Of a DNA stretch of 64,000 nt, positions 34,706-47,310 are shown piece by piece. The number at the start of each line of letters is the position of its first letter. The stretch's first letter is position 1. Location: assembly GCA_029582165.1 (NCBI GenBank), contig CM055877.1:29781241-29845240 (forward strand), read 5' to 3'. The DNA comes from Portulaca oleracea. Taxonomy: Eukaryota > Streptophyta > Magnoliopsida > Caryophyllales > Portulacaceae. The position numbers were made by a program, and so were the translations under genes. The notes under the pieces were generated by a model that saw only the letters and a list, made by a program, of their open reading frames with translations, did no database searches and was not told where the DNA came from.

Positions 34706-37700
34706 TGTAACGCCCCGAAAATTCAATTATAGAAAAGTAAAAGTCAAACTAACGTTAACAGACAAAACTTAGCGGAAGTCTCATTTTTTTTTCCTTTTAT
34801 TTGGGCGTTACTGCCGTATACCCGAAGGAATACAAGGCAAGAAGGAAACTAGCAACCGCTCTTCAAATTACAACCAAACTATCAACTTCAAATCCGGAAA
34901 CAAAACAACTCAACTTAACTCCAAAACTTTCTCAATTGAAAAACAAAATGAAAGACAACTACTAGGTACGCCATCCTCACTTCTAATTCCCATCCCCAAC
35001 ATATAGCTCTTCATCTAAAAACAAAAAATTACAAAAATGAGTGGGAAAACTCAATAATAATATCTACCCCTAACCGTTACAAACAATTCAAATTCATTTC
35101 AACTCATTTAAGGGAAAGGGGGAAAACACTCAAACCATTCTACAAAACCTTTAACCCTTAACTATTCTCCTCAACCCAACCAATCCATTTTATTATGCGG
35201 GCGGGATGCCATATCCCTTAAAGTAACGAATATCAGACCGGATCCCAGATCCTCTGCCTACCACAGGCTACGATTAGAATTATCAAAAATTCACATTTCT
35301 GCCTACCAAAGGCTACGACCAGGGTCCCAGACCCTTTGCCTACCACAGGCTACGACTAGAATTATCAAAAGTTCACATTTCCGCCTACCACAGGCTACGA
35401 CCAAGGTCTCAGACCCTTTGCCTACCACAGGCTACGACCAAGGTCTCAGACCCTTTGCCTACCACAGGCTACGACCAGGGTCCCGGACCCTTTTTCCTAC
35501 CACAGGCTACGACCAAAATCAAGAGTTCACATTTCCGCCTACCACAGGCTACGACCAGGGTCCCTGACCCTTTGCCTACCACAGACTACGACCAATTAAA
35601 CTCGCTTAATGTTTCACTTGAATTATTAGTATCTTACGCAATCTCATCTCACAACTCTCAAGTCAAACCCAACCCAAGTTTATCAAAATCAATAATAAAA
35701 CCACTAATAAAAGACCATCTCAATTTCCTCAACTCATAAATCAAAGAACACAAAATTACAAACAGTTATCCAAAACAGATGGTCACATTTCAACATAAAG
35801 TCCCCTTTCGGGATGCAATTCTCAAAAAAAATAGATTAGAAAGCATTAAAACACATCTAAAGAGCATCCCAGTGGGGAATTAGGGCATAGACATTACCTG
35901 GTTAACTTCACTTCACAACAAAACGAACACACTTGAGCTCACTAACGACGCGAGTTAGCTTGGGCCTAAAATAGAATAATTATTCTAATCAAAACGCGCC
36001 CTTCGAAGTTAGTATTAACTACCTTCTAACTAACCTTCCCCTAGGAACCCTATAGGTTCCTATCAATCATGAATTTACACTTTAAATTACCTAACACATT
36101 CCAAGTAATCGCATAATAATACCAAGTAAACCTTTTCAATCAACAACACATTTATTAACAATTTCACATAACAAGACAGATTACAGCATCCACACAAAAA
36201 GGGTCGTAACTTGACTTCCCGACATCCTATGGGTGTGGTTTTGGACTTTTCGGAAACCTCGGGATGTCTACTAAAACTCTTAAGTTGAGCTCGAGACCCA
36301 ACACACGCTTTATGGTCCTCAAAAACCGTCATCTTCCAAAACTGTCCAGACCTAACCTAGGTCTGGTAATCGGGGTATAACTCGACTTATAAAATTCCAA
36401 AGTCCGGTCCGTAAAATTCCTATTAAATCTAACATCTAAGGGAAGCTCTAGTCCAAAGGGTTCGATCAATAGACAACTACACTAACCGTGGTGACCCGAT
36501 CTTTAGACCCATCAAAACTGTCCCGTTACCGGTTTCGATTAAATTTGCAAAATCGGTTCTAACTTTCACCATTCGATCCCGGGGTCCTAATTTGACACTA
36601 AACAGTGTCTAAGGTTAAAGTATCTACCTTAAGCCAACCAAGGTCTACAAGCTACCACTTCTGGTCAATAAATTAAACCATTTTAGGTAGAGAACTTGAT
36701 AATAACGTAATAATGATATAAATATATAATAGTCGCATAATAGTAACATAACTCCAAAATATTTGAACTTTAATATACATAATACATTGTTAAAAATTGT
36801 AAAACAGTAGGAAAGATTTTAAAAGCTCATTAAAAAAAATTATAACATAGTAATAAATATAAACTAATACTCTTCGAGACTATAATCAACCTTACTTAAA
36901 CTATCACGCGTATTAATAATCAATCAATTATAACCAAAAAAAAATTTAGATTTATAATAAGGTAAATTAACTCTAATTCATTAACAAAAAAAATCACTAT
37001 TAACCCATCAGACAAGAACTCATAAAAAATTGAAACATACTCTTTCCATTCACGTACAAAAACTTACACCATCCACACCTAACATAATCAGCATGAACTT
37101 CCTCCAACCAAAACACATGCTTTATGAACGTCATGCATGCTACGTAGCTAACATCAACAAGTAGAAACATATAAATACCTATCTTAGGGTATCTTAACAT
37201 TGTACCTTTACTTTTCTATACATACATATCCTATACTAATATCAGGTTATCAAGAACAAGAAAACATAATATAAGTACTTCAACCAAGAACAAGAGGCGT
37301 GAAAGAAACAGGGGGTTATGTGAGGGATTTCCGTGGTTAGGGGCGGTCTCGAGCTTGGCGGTGATGGTGGTACGAACAGTCGAGCAGTAACACGAGTGGC
37401 AGCAGCGCGAACAGGGCACCGCAGCGGCGAACAGAGCAACACTCGACTGGGCGGCGTCATGACTCCGGTAGGCAGCGACCGCGTTGTGGTGGTCGGTGTG
37501 TCGGCTCTTGACGCCGGCGAAGCAGCAGCAGCGACGGTGGCGCGGTGATGGTGCGTCAGAGACCGGAATTGAACAGGGGTAGGGAGTGCGAAAACAGACG
37601 AGCGGGAGAAGAAAGAAAGGAGAGGGCTGGGGAAGAAGAAGAAGGGGAAATCCGGCGGTGTTCTGGACGAAGTTCTGGCGGAGGTCGGGCGACGCTCCCG

Positions 37701-38345
37701 GCGGTTGGGGATTTCCGGCAGAGGGAGAGGGAGAGATGAAGGCACGAAGAGAGAAGAGGAAAAGCAGGGGGTGCAGGTGTTGTGTGGTGTGGACGGCGGT
37801 GCGGCGGCCGGCGGCTGGTGGCGCGGCAGACGCACAGGGAGAGAGAAAGAGAGGGGGAGAGGAGAGGATGAGAGGCTAGGGTTAGGGTTTCCCATTAGGG
37901 TTTTGAGAGGGAATTATCTTTTATATTAACCTAATAGTTAAGGCCCAATTAAAACACTATTAATCCTAACCCAACCCAACACTATTATAATTAAAAACTG
38001 ATTTTCTGGAAAAAGAAAATACTAATAATAATAATAATATTATTAATATTAATAATATTTAAGATATTGATAATCTCATAACAAATAATATTCACATAAC
38101 AAATAATTCATATAACAATTATAATAATCACATAATATTAATAGTAATACTAATAATAATGAGAGTAATACTAATAATACTAATACCCATGAAATTACCG
38201 ATATACCCTTGTTAGTCCCTCAACGATTCTACGAGCTCAAGTGTTAGCAAAAATAAACACAAACGAATAATAATAAATAACAAAGTCAAACCTAATTTAC
38301 TAACAACGTCACGGTCAACACCTTTGGATTTTTCGGGGTTTTACA
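34706..38345. mobile_element. Solo LTR, 3640 bp
   Basis: Starts TGTAACGCCCCGAAAATTC and ends TTTTACA, with a perfect GTAGA duplication at 34701-34705 and 38346-38350. It is inserted in the Helitron part of the fifth array unit. It contains a nine-unit GCCTACCACAGGC array (35255-35590), a GC-rich block (37320-37890) ending in AGGGTTAGGGTTT, and TAA-rich DNA. It is a longer relative of the outer solo LTR at 11043-40373. Frames in the GC-rich block (such as 37242-37895, - strand) are low-complexity and not genes. Confidence 0.92.
35255..35590 (+). repeat. Nine-unit GCCTACCACAGGC array in solo LTR
   Basis: Units of 37-45 bp with core GCCTACCACAGGC and tail TACGACC, then either GGGTCCCAGACCCTT or a longer ATTATCAAAATTCACATTT spacer. 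The spacer GGGTC.CNGACCC is itself an inverted repeat. Confidence 0.88.
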
Positions 38346-39396
38346 GTAGAGTTCAAAGGTTTTCCCTCCTCCCTTTTAAAAAGCTCATTGATAATTTTTA
38401 TTAAGTACTAAATTATAAAGTAATATATATTAAGTAATAAAATAATTTTATAAAAAACTCATAATAAAATATTATGTAGTAAAATGATTTCATATAAATC
38501 CTATTAATTAGTTTAATGATGAAAAATATAAAGTATAGAACCTACGCCCCGCACAACACACGTATATATGGTTATTGATATTTACCCATATCCCTTCCCT
38601 CCTTCCATCTTGAGATCTTATGCAAGAAAGCATATGAGCCATTGATTTTTTTTTCAATGTAAAATCAAATATTATAAACAGGAAACAACGTGAAAAATTA
38701 TCTAATTCAATGTAAAAATGGTAAAAGATATAGAAAAAGAGCAATGTAAAATGTTCATGGTTATTGACTTTTTTCAATGTAAAATGAGAATAAATTAAAA
38801 ATATTAAATAAAAGAGCAAAATAGTCAAAAATATAGAAAAAGAACTAATAAAAAGAGATAGGTGAAATATCAAACCAATTTAATTTTATCTAATTTAATC
38901 GCAGATTGAATTTATCTAAATCACTTTAATTTAATATTAAAAACAATAAATAAAACAAAGTAACCCGTGCATAACACGGGTAAAAAGACTAGTAATAATA
39001 TAAATACATAAAGTTTAAAACTTTACTACACATAAACATTATAAACTAAAAACAAACAAAGGAGTTTTAGAATTCTCTTTAGGTACTTACAACATAAATT
39101 TTCATAAAGAAAACTGGATAGTAACTTATTAACAATATATACGTAATAATCAAATAGTAATAACATAACTACGTAAATTTTGAAACTTTAATAAATATAA
39201 TATATTATAAAATTAAGGAAAACAGAAGGAGAGAGTTTAGAACACCTTTTGAATAATTACAACACATAACTTTAACGTATAAAACGAATACTTAATTTAA
39301 AACTAATAAATCATAAAATAAAACTGTAGTTAAACAGTATACTTATGAATATGAATCCAAACGAGATTAAAACACAAATAATAATAATAATAATAA

Positions 39397-39430
<34 letters not shown>

Positions 39431-40373
39431 TAAAGAAGCATACGAATAATCACGTACGAAGCAACTGTAGCGGCAGCGGCACCGGCAATAACGTCAGGGC
39501 AACGAGCCTATTTCGGGGGTTCCTCGAGCCACGATGGCGGTTCCGATGGCCCAGGTGGTGAGCGTTGGTCGAAGGTGGGACTGCAGGCGACCTCCTGGTG
39601 GTGTTGGTGGTTGTCGACGATGTCCGGAGAGGAGATGGTAGGTGGCCGAACAGGGGCGGCAACACAGCAGCACGATAGTGGCAGCCCTACTTCGGGAGCC
39701 TCCCACCGCTGTTCTGGTGGTCGACGGCTGCGGTTGGTGGCTGGAGGTCGTCGAGGGTGGTGCAGGGAGGCGTCCGACGGTGGCAGGGTGGCCTGGGATC
39801 CGGTGGTTGTCGGTGGGGGAAAGGGAGAAGAGAGGGTGGTGGAGGGTTTAAGAATGAGGGGAGACGGGTCGTGCTCGAGTTCGCAGCGCGTGACGCAGAA
39901 GAAAAAAGAAAAGGAGGGACGGTGTGGTTTATTTAATAAAACCTAGGGTTTAACAAAGAGGGGTATTTATACCAATAATTTATAACAACGAAAAATTCAA
40001 AAAAAATAGAAAATTAACCCAGCTGAAAGTAATTAAATATTTATAATACTAGATTTTTCAAAATCTCCAAAATACCTTATAATTAACTAGAAAAATACTC
40101 ACATGAATAATAATAATAGACACATAATTAAATTAAAAGTAAACACATAACTCATCCAATAACATACATAAAGTTACCAACATACCCTTGCTCTCATGCA
40201 ACCCCAATGCACATAGAAAAAGATACTAAAATAACCTTGTTAGTCCCTCAACGATCCTACGAGCTCAAGTGTTAGCAGAAATAATCATCCATAATTTCTC
40301 AAAAATTAACGGAGTCAACCTAAATTATTAACGACGTCACAGTCAACGCATTTAGATTTTTCGGGGTTTTACA

Positions 40374-42965
40374 CTAACTTTCTTTAAGAACTATTTACTA
40401 TACCGTAAATGTTTAAAGGGATAAATCTTAGCACTTAACACACTCAAGAATTTTGTCTCTCATTTGAATCACTCTAGTATAGTTGTCTAGATAAGGATGG
40501 TGTGCTCAAAATGGCTAGAGAATGTCTCCTATTTATAGAAGACTTCTCCCCCTCTTCATACCCACAGTCAAAGGACTTAATTAAGGTCCTTAATGAGTAT
40601 CTTGACCTTAATTAAGTATATTGACCATGTGGTATAATGAGGATATAGTTGTTGGGTACTTAAATCTAATATAAAATTGAGATTATGACTTAATGGAGAA
40701 GATCATATACTCGTTCGAGCATTAAAAAATCTCCTGGACATCAACACGATCCATGGTGAGATCACCATGGTCCGCGTTGGAGCTCCACGGTCCATGTGAG
40801 CCCAGGGAGCTTATTTTAGCTCTCTAGAGACTCGCACGACCCACGCTGATATTGTATCCAACCGTGTTGGTCATATTTCTTTTGTTTATCCTATATATGA
40901 CTCTTATACTTGTTCCACACGACTTCTCATGTTATATGATCTTCTTATACTCTTGAAATAATCCCAACGACCCCCCGCCATTTCAAAAGTATAAAAACCC
41001 TTGAAATAAACTTGGATTATAACTTAAGGAGCTAACACCCCCGTCATTTGAGTAATACTTGTAATCACCTGAGAAACACACAAAGCATATGCCTAATGAA
41101 AAGTAGATTGCTCTTTGGAATTTTCAATTAGTGTATTTGCCCAGGAATTGGATCTAAATTCACAAAGTAGACAAGTCATTGAACTTTGTGTTTATACTGA
41201 TCAACTATGCTGACAACACACATACGACATTATTCTTAAGTGTTCATACCTGACATTGTTATCCGGTCTCGTGTCCTTATCTTTCGTAAGTGTTTTGCAA
41301 CTCTAGCTCAAAGTTCCTTTATGTGGCCACACATAACACTTACATAGGTAGTGAAGGATACCGGGGTGGGGTTTGGTGATGCTTGAGTTGGAGAAGATGT
41401 GGGGTGATGAATTCAAACCTGAATAAATAACCTTGAACCTGATATGAACTTGGGATAAAGGAAATTCACCACCTAAGAACTGCAACCCACTAAGAATTTG
41501 TTAAAAGCTAGGCCACCATAAACTCCATAAATGTAGGACTTGCAACACCACCATTGATCAAATGGATAACATAAATAAGATTTTGAGGGAGGGGGAGAAA
41601 GCAAAGAACTTCTTCATTCATTCATAAACAACCAACCCCTTCTTCCTTCTAAATGCCACGTATTTATGGAGGCATTGAGGTGGAAGAAGACTTGGGGTGA
41701 AATTACAAAAGGGTCTCTTAAATGAGGAACATTACAATTCATAAGGGAAGGGGCGAAAGAGGAAACTCAAAAAAAGGATGGGAATAAAAATGGAGAATAT
41801 TGGCTGAAATATGATTTTCCAGGGTCGTCGAGGGCGCGACGGACACATCCAAATTCCTAGACCGTCACGGGCGCGACTTCAATGTCACGAGCGTGACGCT
41901 TCTCGGGAAACTGCGTCAAAGATTGCTAGGAGGGGAAGTCGCCGGCGCGACAGAGATTTGTCACGGGCACGACTCATGGCGATTCTTAAGCAATGAATTC
42001 TCCTTGTCATCTTATTGCAGTCGTGACACGACACGTGGCAGGCGCGATGCTGCCTTCAGCTTCAATCCTCTAGGAGAAATGTCACGATTGTGACGTGAGA
42101 TGCCACGGGTGTGACCTTGACTGTCGAGCCATGTCACAGGCGTAACAAGCTATGTCACGGTCGTGACGCCTCTGCTTTCTGACACTTCCATGTTCATTCC
42201 TTTGTTGATCTCTATCTCACTTCTGGATAAGCATTAGGGTCTCAAAATACCTCCGAGTCGAACCCGGGTCGACCTTCCTTGGTGAGGAAATTCCCAAAAT
42301 ACCCTAGAGGTTAACTTTGACTGTTAGGAGCTCAAAAGGAAGTCAAGTTTGACTTCGTTGCCTTATTTGTGTTGTATGAATCCTATGAACCTCATGAGGC
42401 TCGGGAATTGTCCCGTTGAGGACCATAAGAAACATCCCTTGGTTTGAGATCCTTTGAAGTGTCTCCCGTACCCCATCTTGAAAGGAAAAGACTCGTCCAC
42501 GTCTTCGGAATCTTGGAAGGGTGAGTCACTAATGATTTGGTTTTGGTGGGTCCCACCCCAGGATACTTCAGGTAGACTTTGTAATATACAACCCCTGTAA
42601 TTTGGTTTCCACAAAGTCCATTGAGAGTATCACTACTTAACCTCTTGCCATTACAAATTCTAAGCATCACTTGACATTGGGATTTCAAAGATTGATGCTT
42701 CCTACTAATTTAATAACTTCTTACTTATTTGAACTTTAGAAATGAGAGTTATATCGATTTGTAAAGTTGAGTCTTCGTTGTAATTAGTAGAAACTTGAGC
42801 TATACTTAAACTCATCCCTTTTGAAGTACTTAGTATCAACACTTTAGATAATCCTTTAGTTAAAGGATCAACTAAATTATTATTATTTTTTTACTTGATA
42901 AACCTTGAAGTTACTACTCCATCTCTTATTAATTGATGAATATAAGCATGTTTTAAACCAATATG
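40374..42965. other. 3' part of a decayed Copia element and probable LTR sequence
   Basis: Directly left of the Copia RNase H the - strand still reads LVDPLTKGLSKVLILSTSKG, the usual end of Copia pol (about 42790-42890). Further left is non-coding sequence with no ORF supported. It contains a cluster of palindromic 14-mers at 41827-42166 and a palindrome-rich stretch at about 40740-40860. An LTR end was not identified. 40374-40378 is the solo-LTR target duplication. Confidence 0.45.
41827..42166. repeat. Cluster of ten GTCACGGGCGTGAC-like palindromes
   Basis: Matches to a 13- or 14-base imperfect palindrome GTCACGgGCGTGAC start at 41827, 41864, 41884, 41938, 41960, 42020, 42081, 42102, 42133 and 42153. 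Intervals cluster near 20-22 and near 54-61 bases. Sequence between them is not repeated. Confidence 0.75.
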
Positions 42966-43837
42966 TCATGACTTGCCATTGTAGACATGACTATACACAA
43001 CATTAAGAGTAGACTTGCTATCATAATGAATTGTGATAGGTGTCATTGGTTTATACCTAAGAGGTATTTCCAATAATAAGTTCTTTAACCATTCTGCTTC
43101 TTTACATGCAACGTATAATACTATCAGTTCCAAAGCCATAGTGGAGTCTATTATACTAGCTTGTTTATTAGATCTCCAAGAAATCACTCCACCTCCTAAT
43201 AGGAACACCCACACGATAGTAGAAGAATAATCTTCTTTATCACTTATCTAACTCGCACTCAAGCAACCTTCTACTACCGAAGGCTCTCCTATACGTTAGT
43301 TTGTAACTTGTAGTACCAGCTAGATATTTTAGTATTCTCCGAACAACAAACCAATTATTGCATTTTGCCCGGATTACTTGTATATCTACTTAACTTGCCA
43401 ATTGCATAAGCAATGTTTGGCCTTGTACTTGTCATAGCATACATGAGACTTCCTATTACCTTAGCGTATTCAAGTTGATGAACCGAAGAACCCAAGTTCT
43501 TCTCTAGTTTCTTACTTGAATCATAAGGTGTACTTATTGGAGCTACACTCTTACCTCCAAACTTGTCTAAAATTTTCTCAATGTAATGCTCTTGAGATAA
43601 ACTAATTTCATCATTATTTCTAATGATATTAATACCAAGAATTACATCCACTTCACCCATGTCCTTTATAGAGAACTTAGAGGATATAAATTCTTTGGTC
43701 TTATTAACTTGTTCCATGTCGATACCGAAGATCAACATGTCATCAACGTATAGGCAAATGATGACCCATTTACCATTCTCAAACTTATAGTATATGCAAT
43801 TATCCAATTCATTGATCTTATACCCACTTGAAAGCAC
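42966..43837 (-). pseudogene. Copia reverse transcriptase C-terminal part and RNase H
   Basis: Frame 43355-43837 has LSSGYKINELDNCIYYKFEN, ICLYVDDMLIFG (the YVDD catalytic box), FSIKDMGEVDVILGI and LSQEHYIEKILDKF, ending IAYAIGKLSRYTSNPG. Frame 42966-43214 has GGGVISWRSNKQASIIDSTM, EAEWLKNLL and IHYDSKSTL, the Ty1/Copia RNase H. Between them (43215-43354) the homologous sequence continues with several frameshifts and stops. The upstream half of reverse transcriptase is at 55462-55880, displaced by the insertion of 43840-55461. Confidence 0.92.
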
Positions 43838-44405
43838 TATGTAACAACCCAGCGTTAACTACCCCTTAATACGTGTTTATTAACATAATTAATTAAAGTT
43901 AGAAATGTTCACTACCCCTTAACACGTGTTTATTAACATAATTATTCAAAGTTAGAATTAAATGATTAATAATTAAAGTGTGTGTTCCAATTCATCTAAC
44001 TAGTGTGTGTTTTGCAGGACTTGAACATTGCAACAACAATCAAGATCTCAGATTAGAAAAGTTTTTGTCAAGTTCTTTCTCCCGGTTTAATTTGTGGTTA
44101 TCATGGATATTCAAATATTCTTTTACGGGTTCCGTCATTTGATTTTATTCTTTTACCCAAGTCGAATTAAAAATAATTATGAGAGTACTTGAGAGATATA
44201 TATTTATTTGGGTTCCATACATTCCGGATAATTTTCTTTCGGTATAATGAGTTTAAGTAAATTAGGTTTAGGGAAATATAAGTATACGGAAGAGATTAAA
44301 TTTGATAATTTGGGTTTGGGTCATTCCTTTGGGCCTCTCTCTTGTTTTTAAATGCAAAACCTTAGGAGGGATTTAATCCCATTTGAATCTCACAATACAA
44401 ACTCA

Positions 44406-44408
<3 letters not shown>

Positions 44409-44458
<50 letters not shown>
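44409..44458 (+). repeat. (CT)n microsatellite
   Basis: About 25 CT dinucleotides immediately before the GC-rich leader of the element at 43840. Confidence 0.95.
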
Positions 44459-44464
<6 letters not shown>

Positions 44465-44528
44465 CATCTCTCCCGACCCCCCCTCTCTACCTGTTGCCGC
44501 CATGCCTCTCGCCGCCGGCCAGAGCCCT

Positions 44529-45319
44529 TGTAACAGCCTGAAATTTTAATATTTTCAAAACTATGATTTATTGTATTATATATGCACTAATTTTATTTAA
44601 TAGTTAATTATTCAAGTAGTTTGTCCAAACAATTCTTCTTAATAAAAATATATATCATTAAAATTCTTTATCTAAAATGGTTAGTTTTGGACATTAATAA
44701 ATTCTTATTTTATTTAAGATCCAAGATATTCTAATCTTATTTATTAAAATCTTTCATTTTTCAAATCATTCCTTATTTCTTCTCCATAATATTATTAATA
44801 ATAAGAAAATACTATGGTGTTCCTACCTTTTGGTACCACAAAGGCCAGCAAAATGTTTTGTACAAACTACCATTCCCCATCCTTACTTTCTTCTTCCTTT
44901 TTCTTTAAGTTTTTGACCTTCTTCCATGGCACCAAGTCAAGATTATTAACAAATTAAATTCCTTCTTCTTTCTCCTCTTGACAACACACATTAGATATGA
45001 CTCACCCCATCTATAGCCTAATCTATAAAATTAGATTATTCTGCAACCCAAGAATCACAACTAGGGGTGACAATGGGGTGGGAAATCCCCAAGCTCACTG
45101 GGGCCCCGCCTCGCTCTGGGGAAAAATCCCCACCCCCATTGGGGACGGGGACAGGGATGGGAACGATTTTTCAAAATCCGCTCGGGGACGGGGTGGGGAT
45201 GGGGACAAAATTTTGCCCATCCCCGTCCCCATTTTCCCCGCTGGGGAAAGTTCCCCGTCCCCATCCCCGAATCCCCGTCCCCAAAATTTTAAAATTACCA
45301 AATAACCTTTATTCTAATT

Positions 45320-45356
<37 letters not shown>

Positions 45357-47310
45357 GCAAGGATAAAGTAGTAATTTTCGAATTTTAAGTCAGAAACCCT
45401 AACCTAAACTCACTTGTTGATGTATTATTGTATTTTTTTTTCCGAACAACACTTGTTGATGTATTATTGTTTGATTTTGATGTATTATTGCTTGAGCAAG
45501 TTAAAGACGTTGTATTTTGAACATGTTAAAAATCGGGTCCGATTAAAAATCGGATCCAATTAATATTTGGTTAGATTTTGGATAGCTTTAAAAAATCCTC
45601 GTTGGATACCTATTGGGGATGGGATGGGGCAAGAATCATTCCCCGAAGCGGGGATGGGGACGGGGATGGGGACGAGTTTTGAGAGCGGGGATGGGGACGG
45701 GGATATACTCCCCCGTCCCCGATCCACCCCATTGCCATCCCTAATCACAACACAATCCATTCTCTTCCTCTTCCTATCTCGTGGGTTCCCCACCACCACA
45801 ACCACCAGCACTCGACGTCACCACCGTGTCAGTACCCACACCACACAACCACCATCACAATCATCCACAACCACCTAAAATATGCCAGAAAATACCCCAA
45901 AAACCGACCCACAAAACACCAACATTCCACCCCTGCTTTTGTACCAGAACCAAGCTTGAAACCAGCCCCCTCGGCCGCCGTCGATCACCTCTGGCGACCG
46001 TCTAGACCACCTTCAACCAACTTCACCCACCAACCACCAAAATCCTCGGCCAATCCTCTTAATCTTGGCCCCAAAATCGCCCCAAAATCGCACCCAAAAC
46101 ATCGACCTTCTCACCTCTATCTCGTGCCAAAATAGGGCCGAAGTCGGCCACCATGGCCGCCGTCGGTGACTCCTCCGGCCTTTGACCGGACCTTCCGCCG
46201 CTTGCACCACCTACAAACCTCCCCATAGTCACCCTTTGACCGCCTGTTCACCGCCGACCGTACCCCTCTGTTAGAAAGAGTGTGAGGAAAGAGATGAGGT
46301 GAGCCCCCTCTTTTAATTTCTAAACCCAAATTCCAATCATTAGAGGTGGCCCAATTCTTTCACTAGCCCAAATCACTCATTTTGGTAATTCTCTTTTAAT
46401 TGTCTCTATTTCCTAACTATTTAATTAATCAATATTTCCTAATTATAATAATTACTAATTATTATTTCTTATAACTTATTACAATATTTCATATTCAAAA
46501 GGTGGAGTATTTTTTTATGTCCGTCAGAATTAATCAGAGTCCCGGAAGAAAAGGTACATGCAATTGCTATTCATTTTTATCACAATTATACAATATCAAT
46601 TTTATGCCCAAATATTTAAATCATGCATGTGCGAAGCCAAGAACCAATATTGTTATATACTTCGAATTATCTTCTTGCCTCAGTTTTAGTGGACCCTTAA
46701 CAGCATTTCCGGTACCGGTGTCTGAGTTAATAACCGACTCAGCTGTGCGCATAGCGAAGGACATGATCCTAAGGTTATATAGCCTGATTCAATAATAATA
46801 TAAAGAGGGTTCCACCCCCAACAATATACACCAAAACTATAGTTATGTTTCACCAGCAAATACCATGTTTTACTTGCATTATTTCCCTCTCTGCCTATTG
46901 CAAAATGAATTTAAATGATCGAAATAAAATGAATTTTACGTGATAGGATTGAATTGTACTAAGGTCAAAACTCATGTTTTATGTTTTGGTTTGATGGCAG
47001 GTACTCATGGAGATATACATCGCGGAAGAGAGGAACCACTGGGGTTAAAGTAACTACTCGAACCAATTGTATTAGTTAGATTGAACATTTTGTTCATATA
47101 GGAATTATTAGGGAGTACATAAATATTATTGATTTAATTAGAAATGGCTCATCTTTTAATTTCTTGGTTATCTTAATTATTTTATTTATCAGGGTGCGCA
47201 GCAAAAGTCTTGCTTTCTCATTAATTGGGAAAGTGGCGGTAACACTCTTGGCTTTATGAGTTTCCGCTAAATCAAGATTAAGTGGATTAAAATGTTGTTA
47301 AGTAATACCC
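44529..47310. mobile_element. Probable nested LTR-type insertion (right limit unresolved)
   Basis: TGTAACAGCCTG at 44529 interrupts a GC-rich coding-unlike leader (...GCCGCCGGCCAGAGCCCT), which appears to resume at about 47310 (GGCCTCCGTCGCCGGCCACC). Inside are a second LTR-like leader (45750-46290, C-rich) and the hAT MITE. I could not find a matching TSD or a TTACA end, so the right limit is a guess. Confidence 0.35.
45062..45743. mobile_element. hAT-type MITE, 682 bp
   Basis: Terminal inverted repeats TAGGGGTGACAATGGGGTGG and, at the right end in reverse, TAGGGATGGCAATGGGGTGG. They are flanked by a perfect 8-bp duplication ATCACAAC (45054-45061 and 45744-45751). Both size of duplication and TIR fit the hAT superfamily. 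The subterminal 150-190 bp at both ends are packed with GGGGACGGGGATGGGG runs. There is an (TA)n tract at 45323-45350. No transposase. Overlapping ORFs on both strands are low-complexity artefacts. Confidence 0.9.

Larger units (their letters stand above)
15591..39665 (+). repeat. Five-copy tandem array, unit of about 1.95 kb (Helitron part plus LTR part)
   Basis: Each unit runs from ACCAAATGATGCCACATGTA (inside Helitron 3) through the Helitron 3' end (CTAG at 27539, 29519, 31473, 33402 and 38992), then about 660-700 bp of solo-LTR sequence (AATAATATAAATACATAAAG to GGCGGCAACAC). The chimeric joint GGCGGCAAC|ACCAAATG occurs at about 28234, 30188, 32128 and 34063; after the fifth LTR part the original LTR continues (ACAGCAGCACG at 39661). 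Net periods are about 1980, 1954, 1929 and 1945 bp once the nested Gypsy element (first copy) and solo LTR (last copy) are removed. Small ORFs repeated at 28084-28280, 30038-30234 and similar places are not genes. Confidence 0.88.
11043..40373. mobile_element. Solo LTR (Gypsy type) expanded by nested insertions
   Basis: It begins TGTAACGCCCCGG at 11043 and ends TTTTACA at 40373, flanked by CTAAC on both sides (11038-11042 and 40374-40378). LTR sequence occupies 11043-12999 and resumes at 27540, running on to 39665-40373 after the tandem array. The first part follows the same order of motifs as the intact solo LTR at 34706-38345 (GCCTACCAAAGGC repeats, then GAGCATCCC, then the ACGACGCGA segment). 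Only one LTR and no internal domain belong to it, so it is a solo LTR of about 3.3 kb made by LTR-LTR recombination before the insertions. Confidence 0.8.

Noticed and set aside
37242..37895. 217-residue - strand ORF and overlapping + strand ORFs in the GC-rich block
   Set aside because: Low-complexity Ser/Pro/Arg composition on both strands, inside the leader-like part of a solo LTR; no domain and no splice context.
45067..45354. Overlapping ORFs on both strands at 44997-45354 and 45560-45878
   Set aside because: Encoded by the G-run subterminal repeats of the hAT MITE; composition artefacts.
44529..47310. A complete nested LTR element starting TGTAACAGCC
   Set aside because: The start and the interrupted GC-rich leader suggest it, but no matching right terminus or five-base duplication was found; kept only as a low-confidence feature.
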